A stretch of DNA of 29,420 bases from a virus: positions 1 to 29,420 of the IMG/VR virus record IMGVR_UViG_3300045952_000078. The stretch is one strand, 5' to 3'. The position numbers and the translations under genes were made by a program. This document shows, one piece after another, positions 6,993 to 16,299 of this stretch. A model generated the notes under the pieces. It worked only from the letters and a program-made list of their open reading frames with translations, was not told where the DNA came from and ran no database searches. The first letter of the stretch is position 1, and the number at the start of each line of letters is the position of its first letter.

Positions 6993-7686
6993 CTCGACCC
7001 AGCGCGGCGCGGTCTACAAGGACATCCTGCAGGTCGCCCAGGCCGACTACCAGCACGTGCTGCGCTCGATCGCCTACGAGAACATCGCGGCGCAGGCCTC
7101 CCTCGGCAACAAGCCGACCGGGATGATGGTCGACAACCGGCGCAGCACCGACATCGAGAACGCCACGCGCGCGATCACCGTCTGGTTCGCCGACAGGAAG
7201 TCGATGGCCGATGCGATCATCGCCGCGCGCGACGCGCTCCAGCAGTTCGGGCGGCGCGTGACCGGGCAGACGCTCGGGGCGCTCCGCTTCTACTACAGCA
7301 CCGGGCCGGCCGGGAAGCCCACGCCCTGCGACCCGCAGGCGATCGTGCAGAGCGTGGCGAACCCGCACGCGCTCGACCTCTACGTGGCGCTGCCTCTGGC
7401 GCACGTGCGCGCCTGGCAGTGGTTCGGCAGGAGCGGTAGTCGCCTGCAGCGGCGCACCCGCAACCGGACGCTGGTGCGCTACGCCCGAGCGACGAAGACG
7501 AAGGCGCAGATGGTCTCGATGTCGGTGTTCGAGCAGGCGGCAAAGAGCGTGCAGCGGCGGTTCCGTGCGCTTGACGTTCTCAACATCTACCTGCAGGTCG
7601 CTAACCTGAACCCGAGCGGCCAGACAGCCGTCGATCGCATCCCGGCGATCAAGGTGCGCATGCGCGTGCGCGGGCGGGGACACTGA
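6952..7686 (+). CDS. Unidentified tail-region protein (244 aa)
   Basis: GTG 6952 starts inside the frameshift extension (41 bases of overlap). The stop overlaps the tape measure start as TGATG. I do not recognise a family. The sequence has an N-terminal helical part (VYKDILQVAQADYQHVLRSI), a mixed middle (TRAITVWFADRKSMADAIIAARDALQQFGRR) and a strongly basic stretch at about 163-190 with RLQRRTRNRTLVRYARATKTKA, then VFEQAAKSVQRRFRALDVLN. Lambda has no gene between T and H, so this is an extra tail protein or assembly factor. The basic C-terminal half could contact nucleic acid or an acidic partner, but that is only suggested by charge. Confidence 0.8.
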   Translation: MQALPAAPLIGVISSTQRGAVYKDILQVAQADYQHVLRSIAYENIAAQASLGNKPTGMMVDNRRSTDIENATRAITVWFADRKSMADAIIAARDALQQFGRRVTGQTLGALRFYYSTGPAGKPTPCDPQAIVQSVANPHALDLYVALPLAHVRAWQWFGRSGSRLQRRTRNRTLVRYARATKTKAQMVSMSVFEQAAKSVQRRFRALDVLNIYLQVANLNPSGQTAVDRIPAIKVRMRVRGRGH

Positions 7687-9695
7687 TGGCCGAGACCACG
7701 ACCCGGATCTACGAGCTCCAGGTCAAGCTCGCCCAGGACTCGCTCGCGCAACTGAAGAAGGTGCAGAGCAGCACGTCAGCACTGGAGAAGCAGTTTTCCT
7801 CGCTCGAGGCGGCGGTAGCCGGGTTCGGGCAGCAACTGCTCGCCGCCTTCTCGGTCGGCGTGATCGTCGCCTTCGTGGAGAAGAGCATCGACGCCGCCGC
7901 GGCGCTCGACGATCTCGCCGAGAAGACCGGTGCCAGCGTGGAGAATCTCTCCGAACTCCAGCAGGTCGCGCGCATATCGGGCACCGATATGGGCACGGTC
8001 GAGACCGCCATCACCAAGCTCAACAAGGCGCTGCACCAGAACGACGAGGAATCGAAGAAGGCGCAGGCGGCGCTGAAGGCGGTCGGGCTCTCGGTGGAGC
8101 AACTGCGCGGGCTCGATCCGGCGGAAGCCTTCAAGCAGATGTCGATCGCGTTCAACGGGTTCGCCGACAGCGGTGCGAAGAGCGCCGCCATCATGGCGAT
8201 CCTCGGCAAGAACGCCGCCGAAGTCCTGCCCTACATGCGGGACCTCGCGACCGAGACCGGGATCACCGCGAAAGTGACCGCAGAGCAGGCGGCGGCGTCG
8301 GAGGAATTGCAGAAGTCGATCCGCCGCCTGACCAATGACCTTCAGGAAACCGCCGCCGCGCTCGCGCGCGAGCTCGTCCCGTGGCTGCAAAAGACGATCA
8401 ATGAATTCAACGAGGCTACCCGCATCGCTGGCGGATTCTTTGCCGCACTGCAGATGCAGAGCAAGATTAATACGTTCCTGACGCCCGCCGAGAACCTGGC
8501 GAAGCTCAACAAGGAACTGGACAAGAACAACGAGATGACCGCGCGCGCCATCGCGCAGGGCCGCACCGGGTTGCTTCCCAACCTGCACGCGCAGAACGAG
8601 GAGCTCAGGAAGCGGATCGAATACGTCAAGTATCTGCAGCGGGAGGAGGCGCTAGCCCTGCTGCCGCCGTCGCAGCGCCGGACGACGGTCGCGCCACCCG
8701 CACAACTCGACTACACGCCGGCCGCCGCTGCCACGGGCGCGGGCAAGGCAAGGCGCGACGACGCCGAACGCGAAGCGCGCGAACAACTGCGCATGCTGCA
8801 GGAGGGCAACAAGTCGCTCGTCGAGTCCATCGAGCTCACGATTCAGCTCGAGCGCGCGCAGGGGCTCGCAGCGAACGGCGGCAAGAGCTGGACGCAGGTG
8901 CTCGAGGAGCAGAAAGCGAAGATCGACGACCTGACCGGGGTCACGGGCGCGGCGAAGCTCCTCGAGACCGTGGAAATGCTGGACGCGGCCTACTTCGAAG
9001 GGACCATCACGCTGCAGCAATACCAGACCGCGCTAGACAGGGTGAACGGAATACAGCGCAAGACGAGCGAGGACACCGCCAAGACGGCGAGCGACATGGA
9101 GAAACTGCTCGAGTCGCTCGGCGACAAGGTGGACGGCTACTCGAAGTCGATCTCCGATGCGCTCGTGGACTTCGCTTCCGGCGCGGACACCGCAGCGGAC
9201 TCGTTCGGCGACATGGCGAACTCGATCCTGCGCGATCTCGCGAAGATGGCGACGCAGATGATGCTCATCGAGCCGCTCATGGCCGGGTTCAAGGGCTGGC
9301 TGAAGAGTGGCGCTGGGGGCATCACCGCCAACGCGCTAGGCGGCGTCTACGACTCGCCCTCGCTCTCGAGGTATTCGAACGGCGTCTACGATTCACCGCG
9401 CGCGTTCACCTTCGCCAAGGGCGGCGTGTTCGCGGAAGCCGGCCCCGAGGCGATCATGCCGCTCTCGCGCGGCCCCGACGGCTCGCTCGGCGTCGATGCG
9501 AGCGGCGCGGGCGTCACCGTCAACGTCTACAACGAGACGCGCGCGCAGGTCGAGACGAAGAGCAGCCGCGATGTCAACGGGAACCGCATGATCGAGATCA
9601 TGGTGCGCGATGCCGTCAGCGCGGGATTCCGCTCGGGCGCGTTCGACGGCGTGATGGGCTCGACCTACGGCTTGAACCGCCAGGGAGCGCGCTGA
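7686..9695 (+). CDS. Tape measure protein, lambda gpH-like (669 aa)
   Basis: This protein sets tail length and is ejected ahead of the DNA. The N-terminal half is a long coiled coil (LQVKLAQDSLAQLKKVQSST onward) with a hydrophobic segment near residues 47-65. Further coiled coil follows through about 300-500. The C-terminus (about 560-669) has the lambda tape-measure C-terminal domain pattern: ANALGGVYDSP, FAKGGVFAEAGPEAIMPLSR, then DASGAGVTVNVYNETRAQVE. At about 0.15 nm per residue, a known rule for these proteins, the tail should be near 100 nm, shorter than lambda (853 residues). It is coupled by TGATG overlaps on both sides. Confidence 0.95.
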   Translation: MAETTTRIYELQVKLAQDSLAQLKKVQSSTSALEKQFSSLEAAVAGFGQQLLAAFSVGVIVAFVEKSIDAAAALDDLAEKTGASVENLSELQQVARISGTDMGTVETAITKLNKALHQNDEESKKAQAALKAVGLSVEQLRGLDPAEAFKQMSIAFNGFADSGAKSAAIMAILGKNAAEVLPYMRDLATETGITAKVTAEQAAASEELQKSIRRLTNDLQETAAALARELVPWLQKTINEFNEATRIAGGFFAALQMQSKINTFLTPAENLAKLNKELDKNNEMTARAIAQGRTGLLPNLHAQNEELRKRIEYVKYLQREEALALLPPSQRRTTVAPPAQLDYTPAAAATGAGKARRDDAEREAREQLRMLQEGNKSLVESIELTIQLERAQGLAANGGKSWTQVLEEQKAKIDDLTGVTGAAKLLETVEMLDAAYFEGTITLQQYQTALDRVNGIQRKTSEDTAKTASDMEKLLESLGDKVDGYSKSISDALVDFASGADTAADSFGDMANSILRDLAKMATQMMLIEPLMAGFKGWLKSGAGGITANALGGVYDSPSLSRYSNGVYDSPRAFTFAKGGVFAEAGPEAIMPLSRGPDGSLGVDASGAGVTVNVYNETRAQVETKSSRDVNGNRMIEIMVRDAVSAGFRSGAFDGVMGSTYGLNRQGAR

Positions 9696-10051
9696 TGCCC
9701 GCCAATCCGTGGCCCCCGAATATCAGCGAAGCGTTCACTTCCGACGCGTTCACCGAGACGCCGCAGGAAGTGACGATCCGCTCCGACATGGACACCGGGC
9801 CGCCCAAGGTGCGCCGGCGCTTCATCAACCCGGTTCGCACCTACGAGTGCAACATCGTGCTGCGCGATGCCGCCGAGTATCAGAGCCTGCGCGATTTCTA
9901 CTACATCACCTGCCAGGGCGGCACCGACACGATCTCGATGGCGCACCCGATCACGGGCGCGTCGCTGCTCTTTCGCTTCGCCTCGCCGCCCGTCTACACC
10001 GCGCTCGGCATCGCCTGGCGCGCGGCGTTCCGGCTCGAGCTCCTGCCGTGA
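9695..10051 (+). CDS. Minor tail protein, gpM-like (118 aa)
   Basis: This is a small protein directly after the tape measure, starting in a TGATG overlap. The sequence MPANPWPPNISEAFTSDAFTE, then RRRFINPVRTYECNIVLRDAAEYQSLRDFYYITCQGG, resembles the short distal-tail proteins that occupy the place of lambda gpM and link the tail tube to the tip complex. It is predominantly beta, with an aromatic DFYYITCQGGTD loop. Assignment rests on position and size; the family-level match is moderate. It ends in a GTGA overlap with the next gene. Confidence 0.75.
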   Translation: MPANPWPPNISEAFTSDAFTETPQEVTIRSDMDTGPPKVRRRFINPVRTYECNIVLRDAAEYQSLRDFYYITCQGGTDTISMAHPITGASLLFRFASPPVYTALGIAWRAAFRLELLP

Positions 10052-10521
10052 GGTCGCTTTCCGCCAACGCCGTAATACAGATCAATTCGCTCCAGAGCGG
10101 CGCGGCGTGGTTTTATCTGATCGAGATCACGCACCCGGAGCTCCCCGTTCCCTATCGCTTCGTCAACAATACCGAAGATATCGTCGCGCTCGGCGTCGTG
10201 TGGACCCGTTACGAGTTCAGGGTGACACTCGCCATCGACGACGGGCAGACCCTGCCGAGCGCGGAAGTCGAGTTCACCAACGTCGACCGCGTGCTGATCG
10301 ACGTGATACGCGGGCTCGCGAGCGCGCCGAGCATCAACCTGTATGCCGTGCTGTCGATGACGCCGGACGTGATCGAGCAGAGCCTCACCGACATGCAACT
10401 GATGGACATCAGCTACGACATGCAGACGATCAGCGGTCGCCTCGTGTCGGGCGACCTGCTGAACGCGCCCTATCCCGCGGACAGCTACGACCCCGCGCAA
10501 TTTCCGGGCATCTTTTTCTGA
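10048..10521 (+). CDS. Minor tail protein, gpL-like / DUF1833 (157 aa)
   Basis: GTG 10048 overlaps the preceding stop (GTGA). The pattern AWFYLIEITHPELPVPYRFVNNTEDIVALGVVWTRYEFRVTLAIDDGQTLPSAEVEFTNVDR is characteristic of DUF1833, the phage minor tail proteins found immediately before NlpC/P60 tail genes. C-terminal residues run DAPYPADSYDPAQFPGIF-like, a segment common near the end of this family. In lambda terms this is the gpL position, part of the baseplate hub that surrounds the J trimer. The stop overlaps the next start as TGATG. Confidence 0.85.
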   Translation: MRSLSANAVIQINSLQSGAAWFYLIEITHPELPVPYRFVNNTEDIVALGVVWTRYEFRVTLAIDDGQTLPSAEVEFTNVDRVLIDVIRGLASAPSINLYAVLSMTPDVIEQSLTDMQLMDISYDMQTISGRLVSGDLLNAPYPADSYDPAQFPGIFF

Positions 10522-10919
10522 TGCGCGACTTCACCCGCTACGTCGGCATTCCCTACAAGGACAAGGGCACCGACCCGGCGACCGGGCTCGACTGCTGGCA
10601 GCTCGTGCGTTACTTCTACGCCCAGGAGCTCGGCGTGACAGTGCCTGACTATATGGCGCTCTACGATTCCTCACTCGATCCGATCTCCTCGAGCGGCGCA
10701 ATCGTCAAGGCTATCCCTGACTGGCGGCCGCGCGAGGGCGAGCCTGTGTTCGGGGACGTGCTGGTGTTCCGTATCGCCAAAGGTCCCTGGCATTGCGCTG
10801 TCTATGTCGGAGACGGCCTCATGCTGCACATAGACGAGGGGCACAACTCGGTCATTGAGAAGGTGCAGAGCATCCGCTGGCGTGACCGCATCTACGGGAC
10901 CTATCGATGGAGGTCCTGA
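10521..10919 (+). CDS. NlpC/P60 tail cysteine peptidase, gpK-like (132 aa)
   Basis: The NlpC/P60 fold is visible: the catalytic Cys25 sits in GLDCWQLVRYFY, the GDVLVFR strand lies at about 79-85, and the catalytic His91 sits in WHCAVYVG. A further His103 (MLHIDEG) is the likely third residue. The substrate is expected to be peptide cross-links of peptidoglycan, cut locally when the tail tip crosses the cell wall. Lambda gpK also carries a JAB/Mov34 domain. This protein has only the peptidase half, which is the usual length for the short form. It is the only peptidoglycan-degrading enzyme recognised in the genome. It overlaps the J-like gene by 13 bases. Confidence 0.92.
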   Translation: MRDFTRYVGIPYKDKGTDPATGLDCWQLVRYFYAQELGVTVPDYMALYDSSLDPISSSGAIVKAIPDWRPREGEPVFGDVLVFRIAKGPWHCAVYVGDGLMLHIDEGHNSVIEKVQSIRWRDRIYGTYRWRS

Positions 10920-13900
10920 CGCAGCGTCTCGATAAGCGGCGCTCTCTCGGCTTTGCCGAGGAGGGGCTGACGTGCGCCGAGCTCGTCGATGGCTTCGCGC
11001 CGGCCGGGATCGACCGCGAATACGTGCTGTGCGCGATCAACGGCGTCCCGGTGCCGCGGCACCTGTGGGCGCACGTCACGCCGAAGGAGCACGCCCAGGT
11101 CATCGTCGCCATCGTGCCGGGCAAGGGCGGGGGCAAGAAGAACCCGCTCGCGCTGATCGCCTCGATTGCCATCGCCATCGTCGCGCCGATGGCGGCGGGC
11201 GCAATACTTGGGGCTTCGGGCGGCACGGTGCTCGCGTTCGGCATCACTGCACAAGCTGCGCTCGGCACGGCGATCGGCTTCGTCGCCAACATGGCGCTGG
11301 GGGCGATTTTCAAGCCCTCTCAGCCGTCGATCTCCGCGGCGAGCGCCTCGACGAGCTCGGCCTCGTCATCGCCGACCTACTCGCTGCAGGGGCAGTCGAA
11401 TCTGCTCGACCCCTACGGCCCGGTGCGGCGCATCTTCGGCACGCACCGCATCTATCCCGTCATCGCCGGCCGTCCCTACTCGGAAATATCGGGCGACGAC
11501 CAATACCTGACGACGCTCTACGACATCGGCGCGGGCGACTACGAGGTGAGCGACGTTCGCATCGGCGCGAGCCACATCGGCTACTTCCAGAACGCGAGCT
11601 ACTACGTCCACCGCAACACCAAGGCGCCGGGGCTCCTCTGGTATTGGGGCGCGCGCCACGAGGACGCCTACAGCCTGATCCTGAACGACGGCTGGAGCAC
11701 CGTCGACACGCAGCCCGACACGGCCTACTTCGTGGCGACGTTCGTCTTTCCGACCGGCATCGCCACGATCAACCGGGATACCGGCGCGCAGGGTCAGAAC
11801 ATCGTGCGCTTTCAGATCGAGTGGTCGCCCTACGGCTCGGGCGCCTGGTATCCGCTGCAGTCGGCGCACTACTGGCATTCGTCGCGCAACATCATGCCCG
11901 CCACTGATTCCGCGAATGTCGAGGTCACGGGCGGCGAGCTCCTGCGGCAGGAGGGCTCCTGGGGCAATCCCGACGACGGCGGCGACGGCGACCTGCGCGC
12001 CATGCGCCTTACTTCGACCACGACCGGCTACCCGCCCGGCACTCAGGTCCTGGAGCTGCGCTCGCAGTCGGTCCCGATGCCGTATGGCTCGACCTTCATC
12101 TACAACGGCACGACCTATACGATTCTCGGCAACGTCACGACCTCGCGCCAGACGCACAACATCTCTCCTCCGCTGCAAACCGAGTTCGTTACCCAGGTGA
12201 CGCACTACGAGGGCGAGGGCGAATGGCTGCAATACGATCCGCCGCAGACGGTGCTCGCCTATCACACGGCGACCAATACCTACGAGGTCCGCGATTCGCG
12301 CATCCAGCAGCTGGCGCTCTCGGTCACGGTGCGCCCGACCGCGGCGCACGTCGAGGGCCAGCGATTCTCGATCCGTGCGCGCCAGACCCAGGGCGCCGGC
12401 GACGAGCAGTTCACCTACGGCGACATGATCTTCGCGGGCGTGTCATCGATCAGCGGCACGGTGCCGGCGATCAACCTGCGAAACGAGCACACGCTCCTCG
12501 AGCTCCGCGTCAAGGCCAACGACCAGGTGAACGGCACGCTGGAGGATCTCTCGTGCTTCGCGCAGTCCTATCTGTGGGTAAGGCGCGCCGGCGCGTGGTC
12601 CTACGAGCTCTCGAGGAATCCGGCCTGGTGCCTGTGGGAAGTGCTGACCGGGAAGATGAACAAGCGCCCGGTCTCGCAGGCGAAGCTCGACCTCGCGAGC
12701 TTCGAGGCGTGGGCGAACTACTGCGACTCGATCCACCCGAGCACGGGAGACGCGCGGGCGCGCTTCGATCACGTCGTCGATTACTACACGACGCTCTTCG
12801 CTCTCGCGCAGACCATCAGCGCGGCGGGGCGCGCGACGCTCGCGCCGGGCGACGGCCTCTTCCGCGTCATCATCGACGAGCCCAAGACGACGCCCGTCCA
12901 GGTATTCACGCCGCACAACTCGATCGGCTTCAAGGGCTCGCGCACCTTCATCGAGGCGCCGCACGCCTTCCGCGCCAAGTTCATGAATAGCGCGAGCTGG
13001 AAGGTGGAAGAGTTCACCGTCTATAACGACGGCTACAGTCTGGGCAATTCAAGCGTATTCGAGGTGATCGAGCTCCCCGGCGTGACGCGCGAGGGCCAGG
13101 TGTGGTGCGACGCGCGCTACCGCATGGCGCAGGGCATCCACCGCCAGGAGGCCTGGACGCTCGAGGTCGATTGGGAAAACCTCATCTGCACGCGCGGCGA
13201 TCTCGTGCATGTCGCGCACGACGTGCCGAAGTTGGGCGGACTTCCATCGCGCATCAAGGACGTGCATTACACCGGGGGCGGGCTCGCCGACCAGTGGACG
13301 CTGACCGAGCCGGTGGACTTTGGCGGCAACCCCGGCGCCTTCGGCTACACGATCCGCTCGCTTAACGGCGTGATCCAGCAAGGCCAGTTCGGCGCGCAGT
13401 TGGACGCCTACACCGTCGCGCCCGCCGCGCCGATCGGCAACGTGCAGGTGGGCGATCTCCACGTGTGGGGCGAGATGGACCACATCACCTATCCGTTCCT
13501 GGTCGCCGCCATCGCGCCGCAGTCGGACGCCGCCGCGACGTTGACGCTCGTCCCCTACGCGGGCGGGGCGATCTTCGGCGCGGACCAGGGCGCGATCCCG
13601 CCATACGATCCGGTGGTCGATGACGATCTCTCGCTCATCGCGCCCCCGCCGATCCCGCGCGTGACGATCCTGCAGACGCTGGTCTATGCCGCGCGTAGAC
13701 CACTGCTGACGATCAGCTTCGACTGGCGGCAATACGTCGCGCCGACCTTCGTCAGCTACGAAATATGGCTCGACTGGGATTTGAACACGACGGGCGCCCA
13801 GGTGCTGCTCGGGAGGAGCGCGTCGCCGAATTTCGAGTGGATACACGCGATCGATGTCGCGACCATGCGCCACTACGTCGGCACGCGCTTCTGCGTGCGC

Positions 13901-15160
13901 GTGCTCGGGGTAAATTCCTTCGGCGCCAAGCGCACGCTCTCGGAGACGCCTGCAACCTGCGACACGATCATCGGCGACACGACGAAGCCCGCGCCGCCGC
14001 CGTATCTGGACCTGGATCTCAAGCGCGACACGATAACGCTCAACTGGGACCATCCTGCCGCGCCGGACGTGGACTATTACGAAGTCCGCTACTCGCCGTT
14101 GATCGAGGACGCGAGCTACGCGCAGTCAACGGTGCTCGCGCCGCAGATCGCCTACCCGACGCGCTCGATGGATGTGCCCACGCGCCTCGGAACCTACTTC
14201 ATCAAGTGCGTGGACACGAGCGGCAACCGCTCGGACGGCTTCGCCGCGGCCTTCACGCCCGGCGAGAACATCTGGCAGCTTAACGTCATCGCGACCTGGG
14301 ACGACAAGCCCGAGGGCTGGCCGGGATCAAAGGGCAATTTCGAGGTCGCGGGCGGAAGCCTCCGCACGATCGCGCTATCGGATGGCGTCTATCACCAGCG
14401 CGCCGAGTATTACTACGACGAGCTCTACGACGGCGGCGCGATCTATCAGACGCGCTTTACCTCGAAGATCGTCGCGGGCGGCGTGAGCTTCAATTCCATC
14501 ATGGCGCGCTGGGTGCCGCTCGCATCCGCTGCGCCGATCGCGGGCTCGGTCGTGCTGGACACGGGCGACGGGTCGAACATCGCCGAGCTGATCGACGTGT
14601 GGCATGAGATCAGATGGGTGGAGGTTGCCCGCGTAATGGCAGACTGGAATCCGCTCGCGAGCGCGACGCCTATCGGATTCGGCGAGTCGGAGTTCGGCCC
14701 GTGGCGGCGCTTCCAGGTCGGCGACTACATCGGGCAGGTGTTCCAGTTCCGCCTGATCGCTGAATACATCGGCCCGGATGCGGTCGCGGACGTGGGCGCT
14801 TCGATCGTGGGCGCGCAGATCGAGATCGACATGACCGACCGCATAGACGGCGTATACGACGTGGCGTGCCCGGTCGGGGGCATGCGCGTCATCTACGAGC
14901 CGGCGTTCAAGGAACGACCCGCGATTGCGATCACGAGCGACAGCGTGAGCGCGGGCGACCGGCACGTGATAACGAATTCAGACCGCAACGGCTTCGACAT
15001 CGAGTTCCTGAACGGGGGCGCATCGGTCGCGCGCCAGTTCGACTGGCTCGCCAAGGGCTACGGCGCGCAGAGCACCCGGATCGTCGAGGGGATGCTGCGC
15101 AGGCGTGCAGGCCCGCGGCGTCAGCCGGTCACGAGAGTCCTTACGAGGAGAGCAGCATGA
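10907..15160 (+). CDS. Tail tip / central fibre protein, gpJ-like with fused gpI-like N-terminus (1417 aa)
   Basis: This is the largest gene. Residues about 1-70 form a small beta-grasp-like part (GITREYVLCAINGVPVPRHL-type). A Gly/Ala-rich hydrophobic segment follows (about 80-140, NPLALIASIAIAIVAPMAAG), like lambda gpI, which is a separate protein in lambda. The J-type body follows with QSNLLDPYGPVRRIFGTHRIYPVIAGRPY. The middle contains the baseplate hub pattern (FDHVVDYYTTLFALAQTISAAGRATL). Fibronectin type III-like modules occur around residues 920-1120 (RDTITLNWDHPAAPDVDYYEVRYSP). The C-terminal part should form the distal fibre that touches the cell. The N-terminal I-J fusion is inferred from order and hydrophobicity. 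Confidence 0.92.
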   Translation: MEVLTQRLDKRRSLGFAEEGLTCAELVDGFAPAGIDREYVLCAINGVPVPRHLWAHVTPKEHAQVIVAIVPGKGGGKKNPLALIASIAIAIVAPMAAGAILGASGGTVLAFGITAQAALGTAIGFVANMALGAIFKPSQPSISAASASTSSASSSPTYSLQGQSNLLDPYGPVRRIFGTHRIYPVIAGRPYSEISGDDQYLTTLYDIGAGDYEVSDVRIGASHIGYFQNASYYVHRNTKAPGLLWYWGARHEDAYSLILNDGWSTVDTQPDTAYFVATFVFPTGIATINRDTGAQGQNIVRFQIEWSPYGSGAWYPLQSAHYWHSSRNIMPATDSANVEVTGGELLRQEGSWGNPDDGGDGDLRAMRLTSTTTGYPPGTQVLELRSQSVPMPYGSTFIYNGTTYTILGNVTTSRQTHNISPPLQTEFVTQVTHYEGEGEWLQYDPPQTVLAYHTATNTYEVRDSRIQQLALSVTVRPTAAHVEGQRFSIRARQTQGAGDEQFTYGDMIFAGVSSISGTVPAINLRNEHTLLELRVKANDQVNGTLEDLSCFAQSYLWVRRAGAWSYELSRNPAWCLWEVLTGKMNKRPVSQAKLDLASFEAWANYCDSIHPSTGDARARFDHVVDYYTTLFALAQTISAAGRATLAPGDGLFRVIIDEPKTTPVQVFTPHNSIGFKGSRTFIEAPHAFRAKFMNSASWKVEEFTVYNDGYSLGNSSVFEVIELPGVTREGQVWCDARYRMAQGIHRQEAWTLEVDWENLICTRGDLVHVAHDVPKLGGLPSRIKDVHYTGGGLADQWTLTEPVDFGGNPGAFGYTIRSLNGVIQQGQFGAQLDAYTVAPAAPIGNVQVGDLHVWGEMDHITYPFLVAAIAPQSDAAATLTLVPYAGGAIFGADQGAIPPYDPVVDDDLSLIAPPPIPRVTILQTLVYAARRPLLTISFDWRQYVAPTFVSYEIWLDWDLNTTGAQVLLGRSASPNFEWIHAIDVATMRHYVGTRFCVRVLGVNSFGAKRTLSETPATCDTIIGDTTKPAPPPYLDLDLKRDTITLNWDHPAAPDVDYYEVRYSPLIEDASYAQSTVLAPQIAYPTRSMDVPTRLGTYFIKCVDTSGNRSDGFAAAFTPGENIWQLNVIATWDDKPEGWPGSKGNFEVAGGSLRTIALSDGVYHQRAEYYYDELYDGGAIYQTRFTSKIVAGGVSFNSIMARWVPLASAAPIAGSVVLDTGDGSNIAELIDVWHEIRWVEVARVMADWNPLASATPIGFGESEFGPWRRFQVGDYIGQVFQFRLIAEYIGPDAVADVGASIVGAQIEIDMTDRIDGVYDVACPVGGMRVIYEPAFKERPAIAITSDSVSAGDRHVITNSDRNGFDIEFLNGGASVARQFDWLAKGYGAQSTRIVEGMLRRRAGPRRQPVTRVLTRRAA

Positions 15161-16299
15161 GCCAGTTCAATTTCGGCACCATCGACCCGAACGTCAAGAC
15201 CGGCACCGAGCTCGCTGCCGACTTGAACCAGTGGCGCGATGCGCTGCATACGACGCACGCGGGCGTAGCGCGCCCGGCCTATGCGACGCCGGGTCTTTTG
15301 TGGGTTGACCAGGCGAGCGCGGCGGATTGGCGGCTCAAGATGGCGACCGCGAGCGGTGATGTGCTGATCGGCTCGTTCAATTCGACGACCAACCAGCGCA
15401 ATGCAACGCTGTTTCCCGACGGCACGGTGGGGGCGCCGTCGATTGCGTTCGCCAACGAGCCGGGGCTGGGGTGGTATCGCTTTGATGGCGGCGATATGAC
15501 TTTGGCGGCGAGTAGCGCAAGAACCGCGCAGTTTTCAACCGGGAATCCCGTAGAGACAATTTTGTCTCTGTGGCCGCGAGCAAGCGGGGGATCGACATTG
15601 GCCCTTTCTGACACTCCGGGCGCGAATGGCTCGATATTCCAGATTTATGTGAACCCAACGGAATGCAGGGTGCATTCGTTTCCAATTGGCAGTGGCACGG
15701 CGAAACCGATTCACTACTACGCGCCGAGCCACAATTTCACGGGGCAGGTTATTTGTGACGGTAACCTTTTTGCGGGGACGGGCGGGAGCAATTTGGGGCT
15801 GGTCTCTACTGTGGCAGGCGAGCGGTCGCTGAGATTTCAGGCGGATGGCTGGCGGCTGCAATTCGATACCGCAAACGGAAGCTTGAGTTATCGCAATGCG
15901 GCAAACGTGCAATTGTTCGTTAGCGACGGCAATGGTGCGTTTATAGTCAAGACGCAGGGCTATAAACCCGGTGGGGGGCCGTGGGTGGACAGCTCCGACG
16001 GGCGCATTAAGGACGACATCGCTGACTATACGAGCGGGCTGGATGCGGTGCTGGCGTTGCGCCCCGTCACCTATAACTTCAAAGCCGAGACCGGGCGCGA
16101 TCCTTCGGTTAAATACGTGGGGCTGATCGGGCAGGAAGCCGAGTGCGCCATGCCAGAGATGGTGACGACGCGCAAGGACAAGCTGGGCGATCTGGAGTTC
16201 GATGACATGCGAACGCTGGACGCCAATGCGCTGACGTATGCACTCGTCAACGCGGTCAAGACTCTCAACGAGCGCATCGTCAAATTGGAGGGCGCATGA
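15157..16299 (+). CDS. Tail fibre with C-terminal S74 intramolecular chaperone (380 aa)
   Basis: The ATG follows GAGGAGAGCAGC and overlaps the J-like stop (ATGA). The N-terminal 60 residues (FNFGTIDPNVKTGTELAADLNQWRDALHTTH) are the attachment part seen in many phage fibres. The middle is a Ser/Thr/Asn/Gly-rich beta region. From about residue 285 the S74 peptidase domain appears: DSSDGRIKDDI holds the Ser-Lys type self-cleavage motif, followed by ALRPVTYNFKAETG, YVGLIGQEAECAMPE and ALTYALVNAVKTLNERIVKLE. In known S74 proteins this domain helps trimer folding and then cuts itself off. The middle of the gene (about 15480-15960) is visibly less GC-rich than its neighbours, suggesting exchange of the receptor-binding part. 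Confidence 0.9.
   Translation: MSQFNFGTIDPNVKTGTELAADLNQWRDALHTTHAGVARPAYATPGLLWVDQASAADWRLKMATASGDVLIGSFNSTTNQRNATLFPDGTVGAPSIAFANEPGLGWYRFDGGDMTLAASSARTAQFSTGNPVETILSLWPRASGGSTLALSDTPGANGSIFQIYVNPTECRVHSFPIGSGTAKPIHYYAPSHNFTGQVICDGNLFAGTGGSNLGLVSTVAGERSLRFQADGWRLQFDTANGSLSYRNAANVQLFVSDGNGAFIVKTQGYKPGGGPWVDSSDGRIKDDIADYTSGLDAVLALRPVTYNFKAETGRDPSVKYVGLIGQEAECAMPEMVTTRKDKLGDLEFDDMRTLDANALTYALVNAVKTLNERIVKLEGA

Noticed and set aside
6406-7683. 425-codon minus-strand frame in the tail region
   Set aside because: Antisense of the chaperone and following gene; composition typical of GC-rich shadow frames.
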